From positions 1 to 64,000 of the forward strand of contig NZ_AXWV01000016.1 of NCBI RefSeq assembly GCF_000482845.1: a stretch of 64,000 nt of DNA. The letters run 5' to 3'. The translations under genes were made by a program, and so were the position numbers. The notes beneath the pieces were generated by a model. That model was given only the letters and a program-made list of their open reading frames with translations. It had not been told where the DNA came from and made no database searches. Origin of the DNA: Anaerobiospirillum succiniciproducens DSM 6400 (GTDB lineage: Bacteria > Pseudomonadota > Gammaproteobacteria > Enterobacterales > Succinivibrionaceae). Shown here in pieces: positions 18,931 to 28,900 of the stretch; position 1 is the stretch's first letter; each line of letters starts with the position of its first letter.

Positions 18931-21231
18931 TTAATTAGCTTGCAGCTGCTGCAAATCGCGTTGCTCGTGATCATCTTGGGATTGACTCAGCTCAATGTAG
19001 TGGTCAATATCGCGAGTTGAGCGGATTGGCTTAATAATGAATTGCTCATCTTCGATGCCCTTAACGCACTTGATGCTGCGAATATGTGGCTGTGGGCGGC
19101 TTTCCATTTGCACGATAATGTCGACGCCACTTGCAACTAAATCGTTGTAGTTTTCTGGTGCTTGTTCATTGCGAGAGATCATGAGGCCTAAACGCTTAAT
19201 GGCTTCTTCTGCGCTTCCAGCATGCATGGATGAGAAGCTACCTTTATGACCAGTGCACAATGCATCGATAAGATCTAAAGCCTCTGGACCACGTACTTCA
19301 CCGACCACAATACGATCTGGATGCTGTCTTAGAGCAGAACGTACTAACTCACTCATATCAGTACTATCTGAGGTATAGGCATGAGTACAGTTAGCAATAA
19401 CCGGCATAAGCTCCGGTGTATCTTCTAAACAAATGACACGCTCGCTTGGGGCAATATCGGCAAGCTGATTGATTAAGGCAGAAAGTAAGGTGGTCTTGCC
19501 TGAGCCAGTTTCACCTGAGACTAGAATGCTCAGACGAGCCTTAAGCGCATGCTCTAAGATGACGTACTCAGTCATCGTCAGCATCTTAAGATCCATCAGA
19601 CGATCTAAGGTCATAGAGCAAGCAGCATGTTTACGAATGACTAGAGTTGGATTAGGCACGACTGGAGGACGATTGCACTCTACACGACTGCCATCAAGCG
19701 GCAAGATGCCAGATAAGATGTGCTTGTCAGAGCCTAAGTCCATATCAAGCATTGAGGAGAGCAAACGCATCAGCGCCTCAATATTGGTATTGCTTGAGTT
19801 ACTTAGCTCAATTGAGCGCTCAGTATATGTATTGATAAACAAACGGCGATCGGAGTTTAGCGCGATCTCAGTTACCTCAGGATTAGCTAAAAGCTCAATA
19901 ATCTCAGGGCCCACTAAATATGTGAGCATGCGTAAGGACTCGATGTTGTAATTGCCAGTACGCCACTTGCGCTCAATCTTATTGAGCATCTTCCAAGCAC
20001 GCTCGCTAAGCTTGAGATCAAGCTCGAGCACAGAGGCGATCTCACAATCTCCTTCGACCTTATCCTCTGCTTTACCGCATAACTCTAAGGTACGACGCTC
20101 CTTAGGATTCATATTGCGTAAGGCTGCAGCCTTTGGGTCAAAGCGACAATCGCAAATACTGTATACACCAGGATCATCTTGAGCAGCAGCGATCATAGGA
20201 CCACTTACGCTAACTTCACTAGTACAGCGCCACATAGAGATCACTGGTACGCTTGAGTGAGGAGGCACATCGGCTACAAAGTAAAAATTGCCTAAACCTA
20301 CTCTTCCATGAATATCTGAAATATCATGGTCACGCATGCGCTCAGGAGCATTTAAAAACACGAGCTCACGAACGAGAATATGGATTTTGCTCTGCTCAAT
20401 TTGCGGTAAGACCAAAATCTCATCTGTCTTGTTCTCATAGATCACACGAGTATCAGTACCCAAGGCAATGGCACATACTTTTGGATCAGCCATCAGCTCT
20501 AAGATCGGGCCGCCTAGCGCTAACACCAAGGTGAATAAAGCCTCTTGACGCTCTGCAAACATGCTCTCATCAGCATTCTCAAGCATATCTAATGCTCTTA
20601 TGCTCATCGGCAGCTTGTGCTTTGCTACAGTAGCTCTATTAATGCGCTTATAAGATCTAAAAGCCTCAGTAAAAGACTGATGTACCAAGCTAAAGCCCTC
20701 AGGGCACATACGCTCAGCTTCAGGCACGGTAATAGTTAGAGCGTCAATTGCATCATATTTTTCAGCACTACCTAGGCCATACTCTTTATCAAATGCGCAC
20801 ATCTTACAAAGAAGAGCGCTAAGCTTGTTCTCCTTAACTTCACTAGCACTAACGAGAGCCTCAGCCACATCACCAGCCCCCGCCATATCGCAATTATCTG
20901 CACCAGAGCTAGCAACTAAAGTCTCTTTAGCTGCTAGAGAAGTATCCGCAGTATCTTTATCTGCAGGAGCTGTATCGACATTATCTTTAGCTGCAGGATC
21001 TGTATCTGCAGCACCATCAACATTCTGATTAGCTGCTTTACCTGACTGTACGTTAATTGCCTGGTCTAAAGCATATGCATCAGCAGCGCAAGATGCCGAA
21101 GACACATGGCTATCATCATTAAGGCCTATAAATACTCGTTCTGCTAAGACAGGCTTATTGTTACTGCTTTGATGCACATACATAGTGTTATCTACCACTC
21201 TATAGTTAGAAGGCTCTTGCTTAGAAACCAT
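18931..21231 (-). CDS. TrbB/VirB11-type traffic ATPase with a duplicated N-terminal domain
   Basis: VirB11/TrbB/CpaF proteins are hexameric cytoplasmic ATPases of type IV secretion and pilus machines. The C-terminal half has Walker A GETGSGKTTL near residue 570, an Asp box (RVICLEDTPEL), Walker B PDRIVVGEVRGPEALDL near 640 and the His box SSMHAGSAEEAI. This is closest to TrbB. The protein has 766 residues against about 320-350 for TrbB. A segment near residues 430-462 (VGPEIIELLANPEVTEIALN) is the normal N-terminal domain, and a diverged copy lies near 232-264 (GGPILELMADPKVCAIALG), so the N-terminal domain appears twice. Residues 1-140 are Ala/Asp-rich low complexity. The start ATG has no obvious Shine-Dalgarno site; an ATG 16 codons later is an alternative. 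Confidence 0.88.
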   Translation of the reverse strand: MVSKQEPSNYRVVDNTMYVHQSSNNKPVLAERVFIGLNDDSHVSSASCAADAYALDQAINVQSGKAANQNVDGAADTDPAAKDNVDTAPADKDTADTSLAAKETLVASSGADNCDMAGAGDVAEALVSASEVKENKLSALLCKMCAFDKEYGLGSAEKYDAIDALTITVPEAERMCPEGFSLVHQSFTEAFRSYKRINRATVAKHKLPMSIRALDMLENADESMFAERQEALFTLVLALGGPILELMADPKVCAIALGTDTRVIYENKTDEILVLPQIEQSKIHILVRELVFLNAPERMRDHDISDIHGRVGLGNFYFVADVPPHSSVPVISMWRCTSEVSVSGPMIAAAQDDPGVYSICDCRFDPKAAALRNMNPKERRTLELCGKAEDKVEGDCEIASVLELDLKLSERAWKMLNKIERKWRTGNYNIESLRMLTYLVGPEIIELLANPEVTEIALNSDRRLFINTYTERSIELSNSSNTNIEALMRLLSSMLDMDLGSDKHILSGILPLDGSRVECNRPPVVPNPTLVIRKHAACSMTLDRLMDLKMLTMTEYVILEHALKARLSILVSGETGSGKTTLLSALINQLADIAPSERVICLEDTPELMPVIANCTHAYTSDSTDMSELVRSALRQHPDRIVVGEVRGPEALDLIDALCTGHKGSFSSMHAGSAEEAIKRLGLMISRNEQAPENYNDLVASGVDIIVQMESRPQPHIRSIKCVKGIEDEQFIIKPIRSTRDIDHYIELSQSQDDHEQRDLQQLQAN

Positions 21232-22892
21232 TAAGCTAAGAGCAGTTCTACTCTTGATTAGCTCAACCTGCCCAACGAGCTACTGCTCAAAGGCATTACT
21301 TAAATGCATAACTAAAAAGCATCTCTTGCTAACGATGTCATCAGAGTCTTAGAAGGCAAACAAGCACCAACTATTACAATGATGCTCTACCTTTAAAAAG
21401 TACTGATAACAGAGATCTTAAGTACTGCATGTGCTGAGCTAAAGATGGGAAAACTTGGGCGTGAGGCAGTTTGCCAAAGGTTTGCTGTCAATCGCGTCCT
21501 GACAAAGGACATCATAGGCACTTAGACAAATTGCTCAAATTATGGCTGGTTAATAATTCACAGTAGATGAGTTTGCATGATTAAGCCTGACTTGAGAGCG
21601 ATCACACTTTTTTACCAAATCAACATGCCACCACTAAACACGTACGCCCAACAAACCCCATTTATATCAGCTTTTTAAGGCAGAAAAGACCACACCAAAC
21701 ACCACTAAAAGCACCGCACTCACAGGCCACTTTTTACCCCAAAACTCACGAAATTGAGGCTAGCTCACCAACGCCATAAAACGCGATAAAAGGCATATTT
21801 ATCGTATTTACAAGACTACTTTAGGCAAAGTAGGCAAGATTAATGAAATGTCTGTGACAGACTTCTCAACTATTCTTAGCTCAAATATGATATGAGCCGC
21901 GCCACAAGCGTTGAACCTTGCTTAGCTCAATTCTATAAAGTGTGATGCAAGGACGATTTTGAGCATAAGATTTAGAAAAATAGCCAAAAATATTTTTTCT
22001 GTGCTATGGGAGCCCTAAGCACTATTGCAAAAGCAAAATGATGGCTTTTACCCCATAAATGCTGCCTAAAAAGCCCTCTATCTCCCCTGACTAAGGCACT
22101 CGCTCGCGCCCAAAAGCCCCAGAATCTGTGATCTCAAACGGCACAAAAAACGTCTCAAAGCCAGAGCACAGCTAGTCTCAAGCCCGATCTTGAATGAACC
22201 ACAAAATAAGCCATAATCAGACATCAAAACAGCCACACCACCACAATCAATCTAGTTTTCATAGCTAAAAATATGCGTTAAGGCCATCATCTCCAACAAA
22301 AGTAATCCCCCAAAAGAGTCGTGGCAAAACACAGAACTTTACCCACACAAAGAGACAAAGAGTCTCATAAACCTTGGCTGCATCTGCCATCAGCACATGT
22401 TGATAGACGTTTTACCAGCATGCTGCTCAAAAGAGCTGAGACTTAAGAGCAAGCGGCCACACTTTGCTTGCTGCTAATGGACTATAGAACAGATCGCTTA
22501 TAAGCCGTGGATCGCCGTTTATGACACGTTTACGACCCGTTAATGACGCCACCCGCGCAGTTTTAACCAGCTTAAGCAAAGTTAAGCATCCGTGAGCTTG
22601 CAAGCGCCTAGCAAAGTGCATGGGGGAGCTAATCGGCTTCGTTTGCACTGATTGAGGCTAACGCTATAGCTATGGAGAGCGCTATTAGCGAGAAAGCTTG
22701 AGCTGCTAACGCTGGTTGGGATGGAAAAATAAGAAGAGGAAAGCAATGCTTGTCAAAGGCTTGAGAATGCTGCTAGTGGCTGAAAGGAGCACTTGAGGTA
22801 ATAAGGTCTGGGACAGTTTTTTTTGGGGCCTAGCGGATGTGCCAGGCCAGTGGTAGTGGGTATGACTATTCGTAGACCTTGCGTAGTGGCTG
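21232..22892. other. 1.7-kb gap between a secreted unknown and the TrbB-like gene
   Basis: No supported gene. Short frames at 22427-22648 and 22706-22909 (minus) have no family resemblance. A GGCCTAGC...GCCAGGCC hairpin at 22826-22847 is preceded by T8 on the plus strand, the wrong side for a terminator in either direction. Confidence 0.5.
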
Positions 22893-24608
22893 CTAATCTG
22901 GGCGGCCATCGTGACAATCTAAGATAGATTGGTCAAGAAGCTTATTCTTACGATCTCTGTCTTGGTCAAAGACATTGGTAAGACTTGGGCCTGATGAGAA
23001 TTGACCGTGATGAATGGTTGGCACTAAAGGCTTAAATACAGAAGGCTCAATCGGCTCACCTGAGAGATTTACCTTGCTATCTTGCATGTGATCGTAAACA
23101 TCGTAATCAGGTGTATAGATTTGAGTAGTGCCTTGTTCATTGATTGGTAGAACTTTGATGTCGCTAAAGTGCTTAACATCAAAATCAGTCTGTCTGCCTG
23201 GATGAACAGTGAAAGTATTACGTCTATCGATGGTTTTAGTTTTGTTGGCACTGCTAATTGAGCCTTGAGCTTGTTTTTGTAAGTTAGCATCAGCGTTGTC
23301 TAGCGTACTGCCATTACGCATCTCAATAGCATCTTGCTTGAGCTGAGCATTTGTCTGCAGGCAAGCACTGTGCTTTTGAGAATGAATATCTTTGGCAATA
23401 GCTTTAGATGGCTGTTTTAAATCGCTTAAAGCGCCCGCGCCATTGTGATTATCTAAGTGCAAGAATAAGGTGCCATCATCATTGCGGCTTAATAGGCCTT
23501 CGTGCCCCACCACGGTTGCATCGGATAACACTAGACTGCCTTGATCGTTAACGCTTAAGGCACGATATTGCTCGTCGGTAAGCTCTATTTCATCAACAAA
23601 GATGCTAATGAGCGCATCGGTGCCAAATAAAGCGCTGAGCTCATGCGACTCAATCTTGTCTGCTACCTTGTTCATGGAGCTAGAGAGCTCTTCTGACTTT
23701 TGTATCGCATGATTAACTGCTTCTTTTTGAGCTACAGTTAGGGACGCATTAGTGCCTGCTAAGCCATGTTGTTGAGATAAAACAGCTGAGGCTACCTTAA
23801 CTGAGACACTATCAGATAAAGCATCAGCATGCGGATTTACCGCCAAAATCTCTTGTTCTTGCGAGCTTACTAATGGAGCTTGCACTGAGTCAGCATGGGC
23901 AAAAGTCTGATAGTTTGAGTATGATTGAGCAACAGACTGATAGTTATTGTTGCTCTCTTTGACTTTGATTTTATCTATTCTAGCTAAATTAGCTTGCGCC
24001 ATAGACGCACTGTCATTTTGCTCAGTACGCTCATTGAGCACGAAGCTTACAATAGAGCCACTTTTAGAGGTGAGCTTAGCTATGGTCTTATGATGTAAAT
24101 GAGGCATGATGTCGCAGTTTTTGGCAATCTGCGGCAAGAATACTGAGCGATGCTTTTTTCCCTGAGTAGCCATGTGTAAAAAAGAGTCACAATCCTCTTC
24201 CACAATGCCATCATTCACACTGTATTCAACGCGCTTTCCATGCTCAAAAAGCTCAAACTTTTGGCTATAACCAAACTGCTTATTGGTACAAATTCCATCA
24301 AGATTGATGTAGTCACACTCATCCTCAGTAAAAGTATCAGAGTATGGTACTTGAGGATTGAGTGCAGGAATGCGTACTAAAGTCTTACTCTTAGCAGGAG
24401 CATCCTTGTTAGGAGCTACATCATGCGCATCCATGTTATGAGAGGCGAGATCTTGTGAGGCTACAGGCAGCTCAGATGCACCACTTTTTGCTTGTGCCCA
24501 AGCGGCCATAGGCATAGCACACATAGCGCTAGTGCATAAGAGCAACAGTGCTTTTGGAGCACCATAGAGTTTTCTAACACGAAAAAGAGCCTGATTGAGT
24601 TGCCTCAT
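22893..24608 (-). CDS. Unknown secreted or periplasmic protein, 571 residues
   Basis: The N-terminus is basic, then hydrophobic (LLLLCTSAMCAMPMAAWAQA), and fits a signal peptide cut after AWAQA near residue 39, so export to the periplasm or beyond is likely. Residues about 90-200 look ordered and contain several Cys (ECDYINLDGICTN, EEDCDSFLHM, AKNCDIM) that could form disulphides. The rest is Ser/Asp/Ala-rich with isolated ordered pieces. I do not recognise a family. It is the first gene of the minus-strand run leading to the TrbB- and VirB4-like ATPases, so it might be a substrate or periplasmic component of that machine, but the 1.7-kb gap between them weakens this. Confidence 0.7.
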   Translation of the reverse strand: MRQLNQALFRVRKLYGAPKALLLLCTSAMCAMPMAAWAQAKSGASELPVASQDLASHNMDAHDVAPNKDAPAKSKTLVRIPALNPQVPYSDTFTEDECDYINLDGICTNKQFGYSQKFELFEHGKRVEYSVNDGIVEEDCDSFLHMATQGKKHRSVFLPQIAKNCDIMPHLHHKTIAKLTSKSGSIVSFVLNERTEQNDSASMAQANLARIDKIKVKESNNNYQSVAQSYSNYQTFAHADSVQAPLVSSQEQEILAVNPHADALSDSVSVKVASAVLSQQHGLAGTNASLTVAQKEAVNHAIQKSEELSSSMNKVADKIESHELSALFGTDALISIFVDEIELTDEQYRALSVNDQGSLVLSDATVVGHEGLLSRNDDGTLFLHLDNHNGAGALSDLKQPSKAIAKDIHSQKHSACLQTNAQLKQDAIEMRNGSTLDNADANLQKQAQGSISSANKTKTIDRRNTFTVHPGRQTDFDVKHFSDIKVLPINEQGTTQIYTPDYDVYDHMQDSKVNLSGEPIEPSVFKPLVPTIHHGQFSSGPSLTNVFDQDRDRKNKLLDQSILDCHDGRPD

Positions 24609-24934
24609 TGCCTATTTGACCTCAGATAGTTTCTGTCAGCATAAAAGACCGCCAAAAGCTCTATAAGTTCCATAGAACACGCAAAAATTTAAGTAATCTA
24701 GATACAGACATACAGCAAAGTTGCAGTAATACGTTCTGTGAAACTAGTTGTACAACTGCGAGTGCAAAAATATTTCTACGCCTCAGAGCACAAGCAGACA
24801 ACGCTGCCAACGCGTGCCATGCAAGCTGAGGCAAAAGCTACGATGCCGTGCTGCAGCTTGATAATGCTTCATCAAGCTTACTAAAGAGGATGCAAGCTTA
24901 AGCTGAGGCGCTAAGATGTATGCCTAATTGCTTA
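24609..24934. other. Short gap beyond kdsB
   Basis: No gene seen. A small stem GCCTAAT/ATTAGGC at 24922-24940 overlaps the kdsB stop codon but has no T-run. Several AAGCTTAAGC-type segments occur at 24870-24905. Confidence 0.4.
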
Positions 24935-25729
24935 TTAGGCCTTGCCTTGAGCAAAGATGCGGTTAACACGCTCAAGATCAGCAATAGTATCTACGCCGAT
25001 CTCAGGAGGATTATCGGTAGTAGCAACAGCGATCTTCATACCGTAGTGAAGAAGACGTAATTGCTCTAAGGACTCAGCTACCTCAATGTCAGCTGGCTCT
25101 TTAGATAAGTAATCTAAGATAGTGCCTGCCTTGTAGCCATAAATACCGATGTGGTGATAGTGCTTGAACTTAAGCTCGCTAACATTCTCCTTGCCAAGAG
25201 CAAAGTTATCGCGCTCGTATGGAATTGGAGTGCGGCTAAAGTACAGCGCAAAGTTGTTCATATCCATCACGCACTTGACGCAGTTTGGATCGAAAACATC
25301 ATTGATATTATGGATCTCAGAGCACAGAGTGGACATGGATGCACTGGAGCTAGCTAACAGAGCTGCCACCTCATCAATGTGATCTTTGGTGATAAGCGGC
25401 TCATCACCTTGGACATTGACCACAATGGTATCCATATCAATGTGCTCGTTTGCAATCATCTCCGCAATACGCTCAGTACCAGAGCGTGGCTTTTGAGAAG
25501 TCATGCAAATGCGCAGACGCTCATTTGCCTGAGCAAGTGGCTCTAAAGCTTTAGCAACTTCTTCATGATCGATACAGGCCATAACGTACTTAGCGGATGA
25601 CTCTAGTGCCTTTTCACAAACCTTAACAATCATTGGTTTGCCATCAACAATGGCAAGCGGCTTGGCTGCTAATCTGGTTGAAGCGTAACGTGACGGAATG
25701 GCCACAATATACTCAACTTTCTGACTCAT
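24935..25729 (-). CDS. kdsB: 3-deoxy-manno-octulosonate cytidylyltransferase (CMP-KDO synthetase)
   Basis: KdsB activates KDO with CTP to make CMP-KDO, the donor for the lipopolysaccharide inner core; it acts in the cytoplasm. The nucleotide-binding start IPSRYASTRLAAKPL, the SGTER motif, the metal-binding NVQGDEP motif, the YFSRTPIPY segment and the C-terminal GVDTIADLERV all match E. coli KdsB (248 residues; 264 here). It lies downstream of lpxK on the same strand, as in E. coli, separated by about 250 bases and the lpxK terminator, so it is probably transcribed separately. The ATG has only a weak upstream AGAGA. No insertion or tail is present, in contrast to its neighbour. Confidence 0.96.
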   Translation of the reverse strand: MSQKVEYIVAIPSRYASTRLAAKPLAIVDGKPMIVKVCEKALESSAKYVMACIDHEEVAKALEPLAQANERLRICMTSQKPRSGTERIAEMIANEHIDMDTIVVNVQGDEPLITKDHIDEVAALLASSSASMSTLCSEIHNINDVFDPNCVKCVMDMNNFALYFSRTPIPYERDNFALGKENVSELKFKHYHHIGIYGYKAGTILDYLSKEPADIEVAESLEQLRLLHYGMKIAVATTDNPPEIGVDTIADLERVNRIFAQGKA

Positions 25730-25921
25730 AATGAATGTTCTCTAAGCAGTTTGGCTTATAGCTAGAAACTGCATCCTGTTAATTGCTCTAAACAACAAAA
25801 CGATCAATCCACCTCACGATCTTAGCTACTCTCCGATAAAACATCAAAGCAGCCTTCACAGTGACGATGGCAATAGACATCATTGTAGAGCACATTAGAT
25901 GCTATACATAGACTTAGATGC

Positions 25922-25962
25922 AAAAAAGCCCCCACAATCTTTTACAAAGTGGAGGCTTTTTC
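25922..25962 (-). terminator. Terminator of lpxK
   Basis: AAAAAGCC pairs with GGCTTTTT, with further C-G pairs inside, about 15 bases beyond the stop at 25979. T-runs occur on both strands. Confidence 0.85.
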
Positions 25963-25978
25963 ATCATACAAACACTAG

Positions 25979-28900
25979 CTATTCAGCGCTCTTGCTTTTA
26001 GTAGTAGTCTTGCGCTTCAGTTTGGTTGGAACTGCATTTGGATCGTAGACATCACGCATTTTCTTAAGGACAAAAATATCTTTTTCATCCTTAGCGCTGC
26101 TACGCGTAGTTCTCTTAACTGTACGCTTAGCCGTGCTCTTAGCGCTAGACTCACTTTCAGATGCACTTTCGGCCTTATCTGAATCTGCCTTGGCACTTTC
26201 TGCCTTAGCTGAGTCTACTTTGGCGCTCTCAGCCTTAGCTGAGTCTGACTTGGCAGCATCAGCCTTGGCGCTGGCCTTAGTTGTCTTCTTGGTTGAAGCT
26301 TCACTATCGGCGGCACCTTCAGCTGCAGCACTAGTCTTGGCAGTGCTTGTGCTATCAGCCTTAGCTGACTTCTTGGTAGTTACCTCAGCATCTGATGCGC
26401 TCTCTGCCTTGCTAGTCTTCTTAGTTGTCTTGGCTGTAGTGCTCTTTGCCTTAGTAGTGGTCTTACTGCTAGTTGCAACCTCTACCTTGTCCTCACTTAA
26501 CTCAGTGACATCCTCTGCAGCTTTACTCTTTGCAGCTGTACTGGTGCGCTTGCGAGTGGTAGTGCTCTTTGTGGTGCTAGTGGTAGTGGACTTAGTGGTA
26601 GTCTTCTTAGCAGTGCTCTTGCGAGTTGCAGTGCTTGCCTCAGCCTCAGTAGTCTCTGACTTGTCAGCATCTTTGCTCTCACTAGCCTTCTTACGAGTAC
26701 GAGTTGTGCTCTTAGTAGTCTCTACTGCACTAATTGCATCGTCATTCTTAGTTGCTGCAACCAAAGTGCTGGCAGCATCAGTAGACTCACTTTTATCTAA
26801 AGCATCAATTAATGGTAAGACAGCCTCGCTCTTCGCTACATCCTTGGTAGCTTTAGTCGTCTTCTTACGAATACTCTTTGGCAGTTCATCAATAGAAGCA
26901 ATTACAGCTCGAGTTGGTGCTCGTCTAGTTGTGGTCTTTGACACCGCACTGCCGTCACTTGCTGCACTCTTAGTTGCAGTTTTCTTAGTAGTCCCCTTAG
27001 CTGCAGCAATAGCCTCACCAGGAGATGTCTTAACAGCACTACCAGATGCACTTGCCTTGGCTGTAGTGGCCTTAGATGATTTGGCTGCACTATCAGCTGC
27101 ACTTGCCTTAGTGGTGGCTTTCTTAGCTGTACTCTTCGACTTAGTAGTTGTAGTCGCAGTAGTAGTTTGGCTAGCCTCTAAAGCTGCAGTTGCTTTATAG
27201 CTTGGGAGAACTGGAATAGACGGAATCCACAGCTGGTACTCCTTGGCAACCTGAACATCAGTTTCAGCCTCGCTCTTAGCCTCTGCATCCTTAGACTCAC
27301 TGTCTTTAGCACTCGTATCTTGAGCAACAGCATCCTTTGCTAAGGAAGCATCACTAGCCTGATCCTGTAGAGCAGGATCAGTTGCTACGCTCTTGGATGT
27401 AGCATCATCTTGATCCTTTGCACTCTTGCTTTCAGCTGCAACAGCATCTATATGCTTGAGATCTTGAGCCTCTTGCTTGCTCTCAAGCACAACTGTTGAT
27501 CTACTCTCTTGGAGCATAAACAGTGATGGAATCGATGGAATCCACAGATCGTAAACAACAGGCTCGACCTTAACCTCAGCAGTCTCTTCGGTAGTTACGG
27601 ACTCACTCTTAGCTGGGGCTGCTGTGGCTGTGATCTTTGACTTATCGGCCTCAACCTTAGGCTCAGACTTAGCCTCGACAGTTTCTTGCTTAGCAATAGT
27701 CTTTTCTGTAGCTTCATTTTCAACAGTAGTTACTGCAGCTGCTGCTGAGTAGTTGGAAATAGCCTTTGGAATATATGGCACCCAGAGTGGCGCAATATAT
27801 GACGCATCCTCATTAGCAGTTGCTGACTCTTCAATAAGATCTTGGGCTGTAGCTTGTGGTTGCTCTTCTTGAGCAGCATTGGTGCTGTTAGCGTTTTGCT
27901 CGGCAGCAGTTGCTACGGCACTGAGCTCATCTGCATTAGCCTCAGTAAGCTCTACTGATTGATCTTCGCTCTTGTGAGAATCAGTTGCTGCCTCTTGAGC
28001 TTGTGCTTGCTCAGCAATGTTCCTGAGAGTTTCTGCATGCTCATAAAACTTAGCAGCTTTCTCCATAAGCGCAGCTGCTGGACCATACATATCCTGTTTA
28101 GGCTCTACACTCTCCACGACATCTGATGGCTTAGCATTAGCCTTGCTGGTATCGGACTTAGCTACATCAGTCTCATCGGCGATCTGAAGGGACTCAATAG
28201 CGTCATCGGCATTGATAGCATCTACCTGGTCATCAGCATGGTTAGCTTCAGACTTGGTGGTGACGGCATTTTCCTCAATCTGGTCGTCGTGCTTGGTAGC
28301 CTCTACACTTTCATCTTGCTTGGAGTCTACGGCATTGTCAGTGTGCTTGGCCACATTGGCATTGTCGTTTTGCTTGGCTGCGACGGCATTTTCTTGAAGC
28401 TGGTCGTCATGCTTGGTATTCAGCAGGTCGTCGAGATCGTCATCGCGCTTGCTATCGAGCTTGGAGGAGCTTGATTTGCCAATGCCTGGACGGTAGGCAT
28501 CGACCACGACGGTTTCTCTTTTGACGAAATCAGCGCGGGCTTGATGCTCAAATTCCATCTGACGTGGTGGATCATCGTCTTTGCTAACTTGCTTGCTAAA
28601 GTCGATATTGAGCTCTGGATTAATTTCAATATCGTCAGCTGGCAGTACTGGGCCTTCTTTATCGGCTCTTAGAGCTGCCTTTAAACGAGCTTTAGCAAGC
28701 TCTGCATTTTGCATCTCAGCAGAAAGTCTAGCTGCAGTTTTAGTAATGTAATCAGCATCAGCTTTAATGCCGTAATCCTCAATACCCTCAACCTTTTGCA
28801 GTACATAGCCAGCCTCTTCACGACGACGGCGACGCTGCTCAACGCGGTGTAGTGACAGCTTAATCTTAGAGACAATATCGTCAAAGAAATGCTTGGAGAG

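Noticed and set aside
22427-22909. Two minus frames of 73 and 67 codons in the 1.7-kb gap
   Set aside because: No family resemblance; the second overlaps the end of the secreted unknown gene. Considered as possible TrbC/TrbD pilin genes, but they lack the expected hydrophobic segments and lie upstream of, not between, the ATPase genes.
26133-27200. 355-codon open frame on plus, opposite the lpxK tail
   Set aside because: It is the antisense of the Ala/Lys/Thr/Ser-rich tail; such composition leaves the opposite strand open as Leu/Ala/Val-rich sequence. No binding site or family, and the minus-strand frame is continuous with LpxK.
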